Part shown: positions 1-11,881 of the stretch, in pieces
Numbering within the stretch: the stretch's first letter is position 1
Layout of the letters: each line of letters opens with the position of its first letter
Source of the DNA: Daucus carota subsp. sativus
Taxonomy: Eukaryota > Streptophyta > Magnoliopsida > Apiales > Apiaceae
Assembly (NCBI RefSeq): GCF_001625215.2
Contig: NC_030384.2
Location: 44,612,390 to 44,676,389 of the forward strand
Reading direction: 5' to 3'
Length of the DNA stretch: 64,000 nucleotides
Notes under the pieces: model-generated
Databases searched by the model: none
Seen by the model: only the letters and a program-made list of their open reading frames with translations
What the model was told of the DNA's origin: nothing
Program-made: the position numbers and the translations under genes

Positions 1-120
1 TGATAGATTATTTTCTAGTTCTCAGGTAGTCTTTCATGCACAAATGTCATAATTATATATGATTGATCAGTGATTAATTGGAGGGTTGTAGAATGCTAAA
101 GTGGTTTTTTATTTTATCAG

Positions 121-794
121 CACGGGGAAATTCCAAATCGTCCATCTCTCTTGTCGCATCATTTAAGCTTGCAGAAAAACTCAAGTGAGATTTCTTGCAT
201 GGACAAGTTGCTCCAAGATTCAGTGCCCTGTAAAATCCGGGCCAAACGAGGCTGTGCTACTCATCCACGGAGCATTGCAGAGAGGGTAATTTTGTTTCAT
301 TTTAAACCTTCTATAGGACTAATTAAAGTATAGAAGTTGCATTATAGTACCCTGGGTTAACATTTCAAAGTTGTAGTTAGATTGCCTTGTACTCCAATAT
401 GCTGATATGAATTGGTGCTCTAATATTAGGTGAGAAGGACCCGAATCAGTGAACGAATGAGAAAGCTGCAAGAGCTTGTCCCTCACATGGATAAGGTATG
501 CAAAAGTGCTATTGATAAATTTAGCCTCCAACTAACTATGTATATCTGGAACCAATTCGTGTTCTTTCGTGCAGCAAACAAACACTGCAGACATGTTAGA
601 CCTGGCTGTGGAGTACATTAAAAACCTCCAAAAGCAGTACAAGGTTCGACATCAAGTTATCAAATAAACTCCCTTGTTCAACACAATTTTGCATGTTATC
701 AAGATTCCTGAGATATAAGTTTCTTTTGCAGACGCTTAATGATAATCGTGCAAACTGCAAATGTTCAGCCATGCAGAAGCAAGGCCTCAATTGA
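121..794 (+). CDS. bHLH transcription factor, FLOWERING BHLH/bHLH130-like, 3' part
   Basis: This is the C-terminal part of a bHLH DNA-binding regulator; the 5' exons lie before the window. Exons read from splice signals are 121-285, 430-495, 575-643 and 732-794 (stop TGA 792-794), giving 120 residues in one frame. The first exon encodes the KIRAKRGCATHPRSIAER lead-in to the basic region. The second gives VRRTRISERMRKLQELVP (helix 1), and the third QTNTADMLDLAVEYIKNLQKQ (loop and helix 2). The RGCATHPRSIAERVRRTRIS signature and the short tail with a cysteine pair (CKCS) are typical of the FBH1-4/bHLH122/128/130 group. In Arabidopsis FBH proteins bind E-boxes in the CONSTANS promoter, and relatives act in drought and ABA responses; which of these applies here cannot be told. 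Family assignment is firm, the exact orthologue is not. Confidence 0.9.
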
Positions 795-2508
795 ACAATT
801 CCGCAGTGTACAGGGAATAATGTCAAGGATGGAAAATGGAGCAGGGAAACTTACTTATCTGCCCTCATGAAGAAGATGAAGAAGAAGAATAACCAAATTT
901 ATTTTTGACTTGTCCTACCAAAATATAGTGAAGAAAGTCTTATTCATTATTATGCAGCACAACTCTATGGTGTAGGCTGGGTACTGTAAGCTAATGAAAG
1001 CGCCAATTACCCTTAGTTGAAGCAAGAAAATATAGGCACTTGTACAGGGGCGTGTAATAATACATCCTTGCTATGTAAGATCAATTTTAGTCTTACTACT
1101 TACTCTTTCGTACTCATTTCGTCGTAATCACGCTATAAAATTGTACTCCCTCCGTCCCAAATTAACCATAATGCTTTCGAAACACTGGGATAAGATTGGG
1201 AACAAAAGAGGAAAGTCTAGGCAAAAGAAAAGGGTGTGAAATCAAGGGCTTGATCATTAAAATGTACAACTACCAAGACAGCGATGACCTAAGTGTCACT
1301 TTCTCCCAAGTGAGTGAACCTTATCCGAAACTTAATTTTGTCATTCTTGAATTGAATTGCGTACGTCAAAATTCATTCAATTATACATCTGATTCTGATG
1401 GCTGTTGTATTAGTACTCCATTTCTGTAAGCCCATTAAAGTGGCACCCCTTTTTCAAAAGACTAAAAGAAGGGAAACAAGGGGCAGTCTGTTATGCAACT
1501 TATGCTTTTATAGCATGGTCCGATGAAGACCAGTTATTCAATTATGGGACAGTAATTCATGGGTGAATAGATTTTTCTGTGGAATGAAAAGTAAGACTTC
1601 TGTTGCACAAAATCAGTTAGACATACGTATACAAGACTCCATCAAAATGTACCATCTCGCTTTCTGGATTGTCAAGAGTAGAATGATATTTTGAAGAAGG
1701 TTCTGCGAAGTCGTCTGCGTCTGATGTCCTCAACTGCCTGGATATAATTTCATTTAATTACGATATGTGACATGTTGTATTTCGATACAGCTTATTTATC
1801 TCAAACAAAATAATAAAGTCATAAATTAAAGCCCCATGTGGGGGACGAGTATAATTTAATTCTAAAAAAAATATTTCACCAATTTATTGATTATATTTTG
1901 ATTTGATTAAAAATTTCTGATTCATCCAAAAAAATCTCTAATAAATCTTGAATCGATAAGTCTAGCTTATTATTTTCGAATCCTGATTTCTACGATGAAG
2001 ACGGTTAGTAACAATAAAATATCTGTTTATAATAACAGTTGAATTAATTAATCTATTTGTACAGGGTTATTACAGTAAGTTAAACACATAACGGAAGACG
2101 TTAAGGTTAATTAGAGCCCCGCCCAAACCATCAATTATATCCTGAAATTTCTCAAACCAGCTGCATTCCATTTCTGTCAATTCTATATAGCATTCAGAAA
2201 ATGCAAATGCCAAATTGTGATGGTTTCCATCCGAAACCCTAACCCTAATCATTAACATTTTCATCCCTGTTATCCCAACCAATTGAATCTCAAATTTAAC
2301 AAAAACCGCCTTCCGATTGCCACCTTTGTCTGCACTGTACGGAGGATTCGTATGCTTTTATGTCGTGTACATGTGCATTGTAAATACAAAGGTCAATAGT
2401 TTAGGCTAAAAAAAAAAGTACAAAATCAAAACAAAACAAAACAGGATTATACATTTAAGCCTGTGAGATTTGAGAGGTAATATAATTGGTTGGGTTAATT
2501 TGGTGAAA
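795..2508. other. intergenic, bHLH 3' flank to RABA4 promoter
   Basis: No coding region is supported here. The first few hundred bases are the probable 3' UTR and terminator region of the bHLH gene. A TACTCCCTCCGTCCC motif near 1145-1160 is one end of a Stowaway-type MITE; no matching opposite end was found within the next kilobase, so it looks truncated. The rest is AT-rich and holds the upstream region of the Rab gene, including a telo-box at 2234-2248. Confidence 0.6.
2234..2248 (+). promoter_or_regulatory. telo-box-like AAACCCTAACCCTAA
   Basis: Two tandem AAACCCTA units lie about 260 bp upstream of the Rab start codon. Telo-boxes are common plant promoter or leader elements, bound by Myb-like and AtPuralpha-type proteins. 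The position fits a promoter or distal leader role, but two units could also occur by chance. Confidence 0.4.
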
Positions 2509-3556
2509 ATGTCGAATTTCTATGGAGATTTTAGTCCAAAAATTGATTATGTATTCAAGATTGTGTTGATCGGAGACTCTGCAGTTGGAAAATCTCAGCT
2601 CCTGGCAAGGTTTGCGAGAAATGAGTTCAGCTTAGATTCCAAAGCTACAATTGGGGTTGAGTTTCAGACCAAGACCTTGCTCATCAATGACAAGACCGTC
2701 AAAGCTCAAATTTGGGACACTGCTGGCCAAGAAAGGTTTTTATGCATGTCATTTTCATTTATTTTTTAAATTAAAATAATATTACCTTTTATTTTTTGAA
2801 ATGGTATTGTTTTTCTTACGGATGAAAATTTGATTTGAGTTCTTGTGACATTTTATCTGTGAAAAAGAGAGGGAGAGAGTTCTAAGAGATTTTTTTTGAA
2901 ATGACTATGTAAAGTTGTCTCAAGTAAATTTGTGAATTTATGTTCTTACTCCAGCCCGGGTAAATTTGAAATCCTGGATCCGCCCCCGGTTGTTATAGTA
3001 AATTAGCGAGACAATTCCTTAATTGCAGGAGGACAACATTTAGGCATTTAGTAGTTCGTTCCAGTTTGCATTTCTTATAGTTAACATACGCTGAACATCT
3101 GTATATGTTAATCCTAGGTACCGGGCAGTAACGAGTGCATATTACAGAGGTGCAGTCGGGGCAATGTTAGTCTATGACATTACAAAGCGTCAATCATTTG
3201 ACCACATGGCGAGGTGGCTGGAAGAATTAAGGACTCATGCTGACAAGAACATTGTGATTATGCTCATTGGCAACAAGTGTGACTTGGGAAGTCTCCGGGC
3301 AGTACCCACCGAAGATGCACAGGAGTTTGCAGAACGAGAGAATCTCTATTTTATGGAGACATCAGCCCTTGAGGCTACCAATGTTGAAAGTGCATTCTCG
3401 AGTGCTCTAAAAGAAATTTATCAAGCAGCAAGCAAGAAGTCCCTCACAGCTAATGGTGGCAACTATGGAAATTCTTCTTCTCTCAAGGGAACCACCATTG
3501 TTATTCCAAACCGTGATTCAGATCCTCCAGCGAAAAAGGGTGGATGTTGCTCATAG
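2509..3556 (+). CDS. RABA4D: Rab GTPase RABA4D-like (Rab11 clade)
   Basis: Small GTPase of the plant-expanded Rab11/RABA group, which directs post-Golgi vesicles; RABA4D itself acts at the growing pollen-tube tip in Arabidopsis. Exons are 2509-2735 and 3118-3556, split inside the Arg codon of the GQERYRAV motif, giving 221 aa. Visible G motifs are GDSAVGKS (22-29), the switch-I segment ATIGVEF (46-52), WDTAGQE (69-75), NKCD (128-131) and ETSAL (156-160). The C-terminus GGCCS supplies a double cysteine for geranylgeranylation. The N-terminus [17 protein letters not shown] resembles RABA4D rather than the glycine-rich RABA4A/B start. The ATG at 2509 is chosen because an upstream in-frame extension (from 2470) has no ATG. 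All motifs are intact and the length is normal, so it should be functional. Confidence 0.95.
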
Positions 3557-5094
3557 ATCTAGTACTCTGTAAATCTGCATCTTTCGTCACTCTTACTCTG
3601 AGCTTTATATATGTATAATTTTCTTCTCATAGGATGTGTATAACAAAAAAAACGAAATTTTCCTCATAGAAAAAGAATGTGCATTTAAGAGAAAGTAACA
3701 CAACTAAGATAAATCACCAAGTGTGAAAGTAATTTCAAGATAACAATGGCTGTGGCTAAATATAATAAACAGGTATGGAAAAGATACATATATGCAGGAG
3801 GCCTTGGCCCTTGTGTATCTTAGTAGATCATCTTGAAGCGGTTTCGACTTGTAGAACTTTTCATAGTTCGTGGTTGTTTCGTTAGCTACTTAGCAAAACA
3901 AATTCTTAAACTCGTGATCTGAATTCACATAATGCAGGGTAGGCTAAAGAGCCATGACTAGGGAATGTTATGTAGCCGATACATTTTGCTTTCTTGAATA
4001 ATCTATTTGCCTCTGTTCTTGTTACGATTTTAGAACAAGGGGAGCCCTGTGATTAGGAAGGAGTTGGTAACACCATGAGAGGAGAGGACTAGAGGGAGAG
4101 TATATATTTCAAATTCGATAAATATTGGTTGATCATGTATTTCTTTCTAGTACTTTCACTTCATCAGGTACGACTGCTTCTTCGATCACCACCATCTCTC
4201 TTTCTCCACTTTTAGAATCTGCAGAAACCTATACCAAAGCGTCCATAAAACACCCTTATTCTATAAGAGCCTTGCTAAAGTCGAACCAAAGTTGAAGCTT
4301 TGAAGTGACAAAGTGAAGATGGGTTTCTTCGATATTCTCAAGCAAGTAGCAATACAACATATCCGGTTCTAAATTCGAGAAAACTTCTGCCGATCACTTT
4401 CCCGAAAGCAAACGTTATTTTGGTCTTGAGAATTTTGGTAATACTTGCTATTGCAACTCTCTTTTTCAGGTGTTTTTGGCGATTTTTCATGTTACAAATG
4501 AGACGGTTCATTGTTCGTTTCGCATACGACGAGGTCAACTGATAGCATAGCGGTGGAGGCCGATGATGGCGGCGACGGCGGTTTCAGGACGGGATCCGGT
4601 TTCAGAAAGGAAAGCACTAATTGTGCCTTAATTGAGGGCGTGAATTGTGCCTCGTAATTGAGACTCGTATTTGTGCCTCGGGCGTTAATTTTGTCTCGTA
4701 ATTGAGGGCGTTAATTGTGCATATTTATTGAGGGCGTAAATTGTGGCTCTTTATTGAGAGCGTTAATTGTGCCTTAATTAAGGACATTAATATCTTATTA
4801 ATATGCCTTAATTAAGAGCTTAATTGTCTCAATCATGAGTTATCATGATTGTGGGAATTTTTAATTTAATCTGTTAAATATATCGACTTATATTCTTTTT
4901 GTTTCTCTTGTTTTATTATTTTCAGGATTTTTGGAAGAAGACCGGTTTTTCTTTTCGGACATTAAAGTTTTATTGTCTAAATTTCCCCGGTCATCTTGCA
5001 TGTCCGACGGTTAGATAATAAGCTTTCTTGAATGAAAGAATTATCACGCTGAATTGCCGATACTCGTTGAGATTTATTCTCATTTTCAAAAAAA
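3557..5094. other. intergenic downstream of RABA4D-like gene
   Basis: No gene is supported. It contains the Rab 3' UTR (to roughly 3650), then unique AT-rich DNA and the degenerate tandem repeat at 4617-4800. A minus-strand reading of 66 codons at 4338-4538 has no recognisable motif and is treated as chance. Confidence 0.6.
4617..4800. repeat. degenerate tandem repeat, unit about 25-30 bp
   Basis: About six imperfect copies of a unit like TTAATTGTGCCTCGTAATTGAGGGCG run head to tail. The later copies lose the CTCG part and grade into AATTAAG-rich sequence. It looks like an old minisatellite, with no sign of coding. Confidence 0.7.
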
Positions 5095-5500
5095 AATGTA
5101 TTTCTTTCTAGTTCTACGATTCAAGAGTATTCTTTAATCCTTTTGAATTTCATATTCGAAGTTGCGATCAGATCTATTTATTAAAAGAATCAATTGAATA
5201 CATTAAGATTGTTGCTAGCAAATAGCATTTTGTTTGTTTGGGATCTTTTAAACCATTTCCACAGGAGATAAGGAACCATTTTATTTATCATCCTTCGATA
5301 AAAGAATCACTCTCTTCATTAAAAAAAAAGAGGTAGAGCCAATAAAGAATTTTTTTCCGATTCATCCATGGAGTTGAATACCTAATCCAAAAATTGCTTT
5401 TGATTCAATCCGTAGGAATCAATAGAAAAGGCAAATCTCTCTCTTGTGATACACCAGATCCGGCTCAGTTATTGATAGAAGGTCATAGACAAATATTTGG
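5095..5500 (-). pseudogene. ycf2: decayed plastid ycf2 fragment (nuclear plastid DNA)
   Basis: Read on the minus strand from about 5500 down to 5095, pieces in all three frames match the chloroplast Ycf2 protein in the right order. These are LSITEPDLVYHK (near 5450-5480), then a STPWMNRKK-like block, then ISCGNGLKDPKQTK (near 5240-5275), then INRSDRNFEYEIQKD (near 5130-5175). Ycf2 has the same order of LSITEPDLVYHK, ISCGND and NRSDRNFEYGIQ. Frame changes and stop codons separate the pieces, so it is dead. It is a nuclear insertion of plastid DNA of about 0.4 kb. Family identification rests on remembered Ycf2 sequence, not an alignment. Confidence 0.85.
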
Positions 5501-7056
5501 ATATTTACTAGGAAGAAACTGGAAAGGGGAGGCTAACCAGAACATCATAGAGATTTGAGTGCATTGCCCTGAGGAGGAGCGAGGACACGCATATGGCCAT
5601 TTGGTAGTGAAAGTGGTGCAGGTCAGGCGCCTGGTGCAAATGTTGCAATAATATGTGACATATATTGTGAGTGGAGAGTTGGTGCATTGCTTTGATTGGG
5701 GACAAAGTTGGCATTATAAGCAGAGGATGGCTCACTCACTAGTTCGTCATCGTGTTGTTAAACATGTCACTTAAACCTTCCCAACTACTTGGTGCTTGCA
5801 CAGTAGTAGAAGATCAGATGCTAGTGTTTATGCTTTTCAGTAACTTATCCAAAATCAAGGAGACTTTAGAGGATATGTGGGCAGTTAATAAATCCAACTC
5901 CATCACAATAATTTTTTTTTTTCAGGAACTCCATCATAACATTTTAAATTATCAATTAATAAAGATTTATTAAAATCTAAGATGAAATATAATTGAATGA
6001 AATTATGATATCTCGAACATACACATAAAAAAAACATACATATACGTATGCGAATATTTTTTTTTATAACTACACATGTGTATGTTTCAAGTAATTGATT
6101 TGATGTATAAAATCGAATGTCTAAATTATTGATCCTCGGTGACTTAGTTTTAAATAAGTACTTCGCTGCATAATTAAAGCTAATGTTTAAAATATGTTAT
6201 TCTTGAACAAAAAATATGTATAATTTATTTTGTTTAAAAAATTATAAACACTAAATTTTATTGTAAAAACGTGATATATCATGAGTATATTTTATTCACT
6301 TACTGGTCGAGCACACAATTTTTCAATTAAAAATATAATTTAGTTATCTTCAAAAAAATATAATTTAGTTAACAAAAATATTATAAACATATAAAAAATT
6401 AATATAATATTTATATTTAGTATAATGCAGAAAAAGAGAATATTAAGCAATGATCGATTGATTAAGAATTTATTAAAAAATTATTTTAGATTTTAAATAA
6501 ATTAAAAATTATTAACAAAATGGAATATAATTAAAAATTTGATAAAGTAATTCATAATAATCAATAAAAAGTTTTTGACAAAAAATAAATCAAAATTAAT
6601 ATTTTTTATAATAAATAGAAAATTTGATACCACTCGTGCATATTCTTGTCTACCCAGTGTTGGACGCAACAAAAATACGTGGAAAATGAAAAACGCAGAT
6701 AAATATAAAAGCGGAGTCTTAGATTATCCATCCACGTAAGGTGGGCCTAGCCCGCACGCAATCTGTCAAACCCATTTGTTTCCCACGCCCATTGTTTCCT
6801 TCTTACAACTTCTCAGCAGATCTACCTTCGATTTTATCTCCCCTAATTAATCTCCCCCAATCTTTTTAATAATCTTGTTCTTACCCAAACCTTATCTACT
6901 TCTGCCACCGTAATTAAACACCCTTTTCACTGTGATATCCTGCACTGTTCTTGATAATATCTGATTCTTATCTGGGTCTTGTTAATTGATGTGATTTGAT
7001 TAAAGATTCGATCTTGATTGAAGTTGGGTTGTTCTTGAATTAGGGTTTTTAGAAGA
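5501..7056. other. intergenic; unknown fragment then ABHD18 promoter
   Basis: At 5508-5973 there are open stretches on both strands (75 codons minus, 73 plus) whose base composition is less AT-rich than the surroundings. I do not recognise a family, and it may be a relic of a transposon. From 6000 to 6640 the DNA is extremely AT-rich and featureless. The last 350 bp is the promoter and leader of the ABHD18-like gene: it has a site-II-type TGGGCC at 6742-6747, and a TTAGGGTTTT telo-box-like motif about 15 bp before the ATG. Confidence 0.5.
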
Positions 7057-10000
7057 ATGGTGAATGTGAATTTGGGTATGCTTCATTATGTGTTGGACCA
7101 TGTGTATGGTGCATTTATGCACAGAACTAAGCTTAGCCCCCAGTTTTTTTCTGGTGGGTGGGGTGGTGCAAAACTTGAGTTGCTTGAAAGAATGATCAAT
7201 CAGTTGTTTCCTGAAGTTCAGGGGCAGAATTGGGCTCCTTCGATGATCCAGCCCATTTGGAATACTGTTTGGGAAACTAAGAATGCTTGTTTGAGAGAAG
7301 GGGTTTTTAGGACTCCTTGTGATGATCAGCTTCTTAGTGCATTGCCTCCAGAATGTCATAATGCTAGGGTTGCTTTTCTTGCCCCCAAATCCGTGCCGCC
7401 GCAGAAAATGGCTTGTGTGGTTCATCTTGCAGGTATAGAGCTATTTTGGTGTTATTACATTGAATTATTATGACATTGTTAATGGGAAGCTGAAATGTTA
7501 TCATTTAGCTGTATGACGACATTGCATGCTTGTATATCTCTATGGAGTGCTAGTATTCCTGAATTTGTGTCAATTTTATTCATCCTGTCACTTACTCGGT
7601 AGCATTTTATAGTCTTGAATTATTTAAATTAGATTGTAAACTAGATATATTTTGATTGTAGGTTTATGTGTTTCAAAAGGTTAAGCTTAATGAGTTAATT
7701 TGTGTACTATTAGCTTCTACCTCTGTGCTCAGTCTATTGATAATGGCTCTATTTCGCGGTCTGACATGTTTTTTAATTAAGGTAATAAAGATATAGAGAC
7801 TTGAAAACTACTTCGTCACCATTTTATACAATTGTTAGTCCAAGTGATCTCAATCAAATTCTAACTATCATGATTCATGGCTCCATAGGTGTTAAATTAG
7901 CAAATTTCAATTTGCATAGTGAATCGTCAGTTGCAATGTTTTGCTTGGCACAACAGGTTTTGATGCCATCCAAGTAATTGATTAGTATCATGTTGTTTTA
8001 TCAAAAAATAAAGAACTTATTAAAGAATGACAAATAATGTATACATCTGTGGTAGTAGTAGGCCTGACAATTTGACACGTAACACGCTAACACGAAACGA
8101 AACGACACGAAAAAGATGGATATGGGTTTTGATTTTTGATACACGAAACATGAAAGTACACGAACACGAAATTACACGAAAGATTTTGTGTCGGATATGG
8201 GTTTTCATTTTGGATACACGAAATACATTATATGATTTACACAGGAACTTCTTCCTGACAGTCGGCCAAAATTAATATTTCTTCGACATTGTCTTTTACC
8301 TATCACCCTTTCCAATATACTAGGGAAATGATAGAATTTAGCAGTTTGTTGGAAGTTCCTTGCTTTCTATTGCAGGAACCGGTGATCATACTTTTGAGCG
8401 AAGGTTGCGTCTAGGTGGACCATTATTGAAGGAAAATATAGCAACAATGGTGCTTGAGAGGTTAGCTCATCCAATGAAGACCTTTTTCAAATATTTCATG
8501 TATTACAAATATAAATGTTTGTAACTGTGACTCAACCGGCTAAGTTCGTATTCCAGCCCATTTTATGGAAGAAGGCGACCAATGCTGCAGCGGGGTGCAA
8601 GATTATTGTGTGTAAGTGACTTGCTTTTACTAGGAAGAGTTACCATTGAGGAGGCACGCAGTCTGCTCTATTGGTTAGGCACTGAAGCAGGGTACGGGAA
8701 GATGGGTGTATGTGGACTAAGCATGGGTAAAATTTTAACTTTATTTCTCATTATGATGATTTTACGAAGTAAAAGCTTCCTGTGGGGGTTTAAAATTAAA
8801 CAGTACAACTATGTTGTATCAATTTGCATAAGTATTATAAGTAGAAGGCATTATGTTTGTGGGAAGTAGATAGGAAACTAGTATCTATAGATACAAAGGC
8901 TAGATCCTTAGTAACATTGTTCCTCCCGGAACTAATGTTGGAAAGTATGAGTACTTTAGCAGAGCATTGAGCACACATTCTAAACATACATATATATGCA
9001 AAAGTTCTATGAAGTACTTATTGTATTGGAGTACCAGGAGTACCATACTACCATATATGTTTTGCAAGCGATACATATTTTCAGAACAATATTTCTGCAT
9101 TATGAACTTGTTTTGGTCTTCAAGTAATCCAATATAATTGGTATTCTATAAAACTGAACCCTACATTTATATATGGATCCGAGTCCCTGCCAAGGTTGAT
9201 AGCAACCTACTACCGGCCGTTTTTTTTTTCTGCGGGAAGGCATTAAGCCTAACTTTTAGATGTGAATGCAGGCTATGGTATTATGTTGCTAACTATCGAT
9301 AGTTTTGTACCAGCCACCATATATATACTATAACATCCAAGCCCATAACTGAATGCATACCGGGACCAACAACCCACCACAGGTCGGCCCAAAAATGCTA
9401 ACAGATTGGTAGACATTGATTATTTGCTTGTGCTTATAAAGAGCCCAAATGCTTTTTATCTAACCATTGTAGGATGTTACAAACACCCCCTCTTATATGC
9501 TCGACGAGGGTCGTCGAGCCCACAATCAATCTTACGAAACCCGCGATGTGCCTTTGCACTTCTGGCAGGGTAGAGCTCTGATACCATTTATAACATCCAA
9601 GCCCATAATTGAATGCATGCCGGACCCAACAACCCACCAAAGGTCGGCCCAAAAGTGCTAGCAAATTGGTATACATTAGTTATTTGTTTGTGCTTATAAA
9701 GGGACCAAATACTCTATATCTAACCAAGGGCCCAAATACTCTATATCTAACCAAGGGCCCAAATACTCTTTATCTAATCAATGTGGGATGTTACATATAC
9801 AATCGGCTTACCTTTCGTGCATTAGCAAGCTCTAGAAATAGATATCTCAGTGCTGGGTTTGTCCTTTAGGTTATTGTAGGAGAGTCGTGAAATTGAAATT
9901 GAGCTCAACATGTTCTTAAGAAGTTTTAAGCAATTTATCTCATTTTCAAATTATTTTCCAACAACTATGGTATGTATAGCTGCTCTATGTTTCCATTCTT

Positions 10001-11095
10001 TACGCCTATCCTTTTTTTCCATTTGTTTTCTGTTCAAATGTAGTTTTTACTATGCTTTCTTTTAGAAAAATGGTTAAAGGCTTAGCACTTGTAATGCACC
10101 ATGTCATGCCATACAAAACTTTGAAAAGGTGAATCTAAAGTTACTTTTTTTTGTGGGGGCAAACACTTGACCTGTATATTATTTAGGCGGAGTACATGCT
10201 GCTATGGTTGGATCCCTGCACCCCACGCCTATTGCTACACTTCCATTTCTGTCTCCACACTCTGCTGTTGTGGCGTTTTGTGATGGGATATTAAAACATG
10301 GTACTGCGTGGGAGGCTTTAAGGGAGGATTTGCCCACGCAGAAGGATGGAATGACACTTGAGGAAGTGAGGGAGAGGATGCGTGATGTTTTATCTCTCAC
10401 GGACGTCACACGGTTTCCAATCCCCAAAAATCCTAGTTCTGTGATATTTGTAGCAGCTACCGTAAGTGTCAGATTTTATCATGAGCATACTGGTATCATT
10501 TTAATTACCAATATAATTTTGTGGTTTAGCGGTAGTAAATTTGTACAACACAGTTAAGATTCAGAGTTCATTTCTATTTTTAGTTATGTGATGATGGCTT
10601 AAATTGCTTGTTAAAATCGTGTCTATATTATGCACATCGAGCATATGTTACGAGTGATTGGGTTGCAATATAATTAACTCTGTTTTTGAGAGTTTTCCTC
10701 TATCCTACACTATATGGTACTATTTTTTGTCTTATTTTGTTTGAGCTTTTTTAAATGTTGTGGAAGCGAATTGTATTTGCATATCTTGTTTTCTTCACAA
10801 ATTTAGCAAACACAGTAAACTCACCACCATAAATAGCTGATGAGGTTGAATTGAATCCACTAAATGCTTCAAACTCATCCTATAATTGAATCTTGATCAT
10901 TTTATTTGCTATTGCTTACAGGATGATGGTTACATACCAAAACATTCAGTCTTGGAGCTCCAAAAGGCTTGGCCAGGCTCAGAAGTGAGATGGGTTACAG
11001 GTGGACATGTGTCATCATTTCTTCTCCACAATGATGAATTCCGGAGGGCAATTGTGGACGGGCTTAACAGATTACAATGGGAGGAATCTGCCTAG
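7057..11095 (+). CDS. ABHD18-like alpha/beta hydrolase (DUF2048)
   Basis: Alpha/beta-hydrolase fold protein of the ABHD18/DUF2048 family, of unknown substrate. Five exons give 359 aa: 7057-7432, 8376-8460, 8557-8726, 10187-10461 and 10922-11095; phases agree at every junction. The catalytic triad is visible. The nucleophile elbow GLSMG holds Ser209, the acid is in ATDDGY (Asp303/304), and the histidine is in TGGHVSS (His331). An AGTGDHTFERR segment just before the core probably forms the oxyanion region. The length is normal for the plant family and nothing is broken. Introns 1 and 3 have taken in repeats: a hAT-like MITE near 8046-8262 and a TRIM at 9329-9795. There is no signal peptide, so a cytosolic or organelle-surface enzyme is possible; the location is not determined. 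Confidence 0.93.
8046..8262. repeat. ACACGAA-rich hAT-like MITE remnant in ABHD18 intron 1
   Basis: The stretch starts near AGGCCTGACAATTTGACACG and is dense in ACACGAA and ACACGAAA words. It contains two copies of GGATATGGGTTTT about 75 bp apart. This is the style of short non-autonomous hAT-type elements that are frequent in plant introns. Target-site duplications were not found, so boundaries are approximate. Confidence 0.45.
9329..9795 (-). mobile_element. TRIM (miniature LTR retroelement) in ABHD18 intron 3
   Basis: A 467-bp non-coding LTR element. The terminal repeats are 9329-9481 (153 bp) and 9589-9795 (207 bp), both beginning TATAACATCC and ending GGATGTTACA on the plus strand. The internal part is only about 107 bp. 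It holds a minus-strand primer-binding site TGGTATCAGAGC (9575-9586), typical of initiator-tRNA-Met priming, and a purine tract AAGAGGGGGTG beside the 3' LTR. The 5-bp duplication TATAC flanks it (9324-9328 and 9796-9800). The LTR length difference is a 27-bp unit present three times in one LTR and once in the other. The LTRs differ at roughly a tenth or more of positions, so the insertion is old. It has no protein genes, as is normal for TRIMs. Confidence 0.9.
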
Positions 11096-11411
11096 TGATA
11101 ATGGCAGAAAAAGTGAAGAAACTCGTATAATTTTCTGGTATATACTTTACACATATAACTCATTAAACCGATATAAGTAAAATTTATAGCGGATATGTGA
11201 AAGCACCCAGAGATTAGTGGGAAAATGAAATTGTATAGCTGAAAAAATTTCCCTTACTGCTAGGATAGATTGTTGTTGAATATAAAATTCCCCCACAGTT
11301 TCTTTTCTTTATGTTGTAGGAGTATTCAGTTTTTAAGGTTTCAGTCCAGCGATGATGAATTTGCTTATTTTTATTTTTGCTTGTGCAAGAAAGTGCCATA
11401 TAAGTACAATA

Positions 11412-11707
11412 CTCCCTCCGTCCCCCTCAATTGTTTACATTGGAGGGGGACACGGAGATCAAGACAATGTATAAAAAATGAGTAAAGTTAGATGAAAAGT
11501 AGGTAAAGTGGTGAGACCTATCAATATTTAATAATAGATTTGAGATAGTGGAAGAAAGTAGTGGGTGTAATAGTAGTTTTTATTATTAAATATGAGATAG
11601 TGGGGGAGATAGTGAGTGTAATGATGAGAAAAACTTACCATTTATAGTAACGTAAAAAAATGAGAGGGACATCCCAAAATAGTAACTGTAAAAAAATGAG
11701 AGGGAAG
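11412..11707. mobile_element. Stowaway-type MITE
   Basis: The left end is CTCCCTCCGTCCCCCTCAA, the right end is the inverted TACTTCCCTCTCATTTTTTT, and TA flanks both sides (11410-11411, 11708-11709). The interior is AT-rich and non-coding. The right end carries a second partial copy of its terminal block: GTAAAAAAATGAGAGGGA occurs twice, about 40 bp apart. CTCCCTCCGTCCC termini with TA duplication are characteristic of Tc1/mariner-derived Stowaway elements. Confidence 0.75.
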
Positions 11708-11881
11708 TATTAGTATGATAGTATATTCTGATGGGAGTTGGTCTTGGTCTCAGACAATCGATCTACGGCGGCAAGTTTTTTGCTCTTATCTATAGTGGAA
11801 AGATGGAAAACCTAGAATGTGTCTAAAGCATGTCTAGAACGGGACTAGGTGACCGTATCCTCTTATTTGCACTAGAAATTA

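Noticed and set aside
5508-5973. Possible extension of the ycf2 fragment to the right
   Set aside because: None of the frames matches the Ycf2 segments expected next, so the plastid match is ended at about 5500.
7000-7425. 141-codon minus-strand open frame
   Set aside because: Exact antisense shadow of ABHD18 exon 1, whose plus-strand product is clearly conserved.
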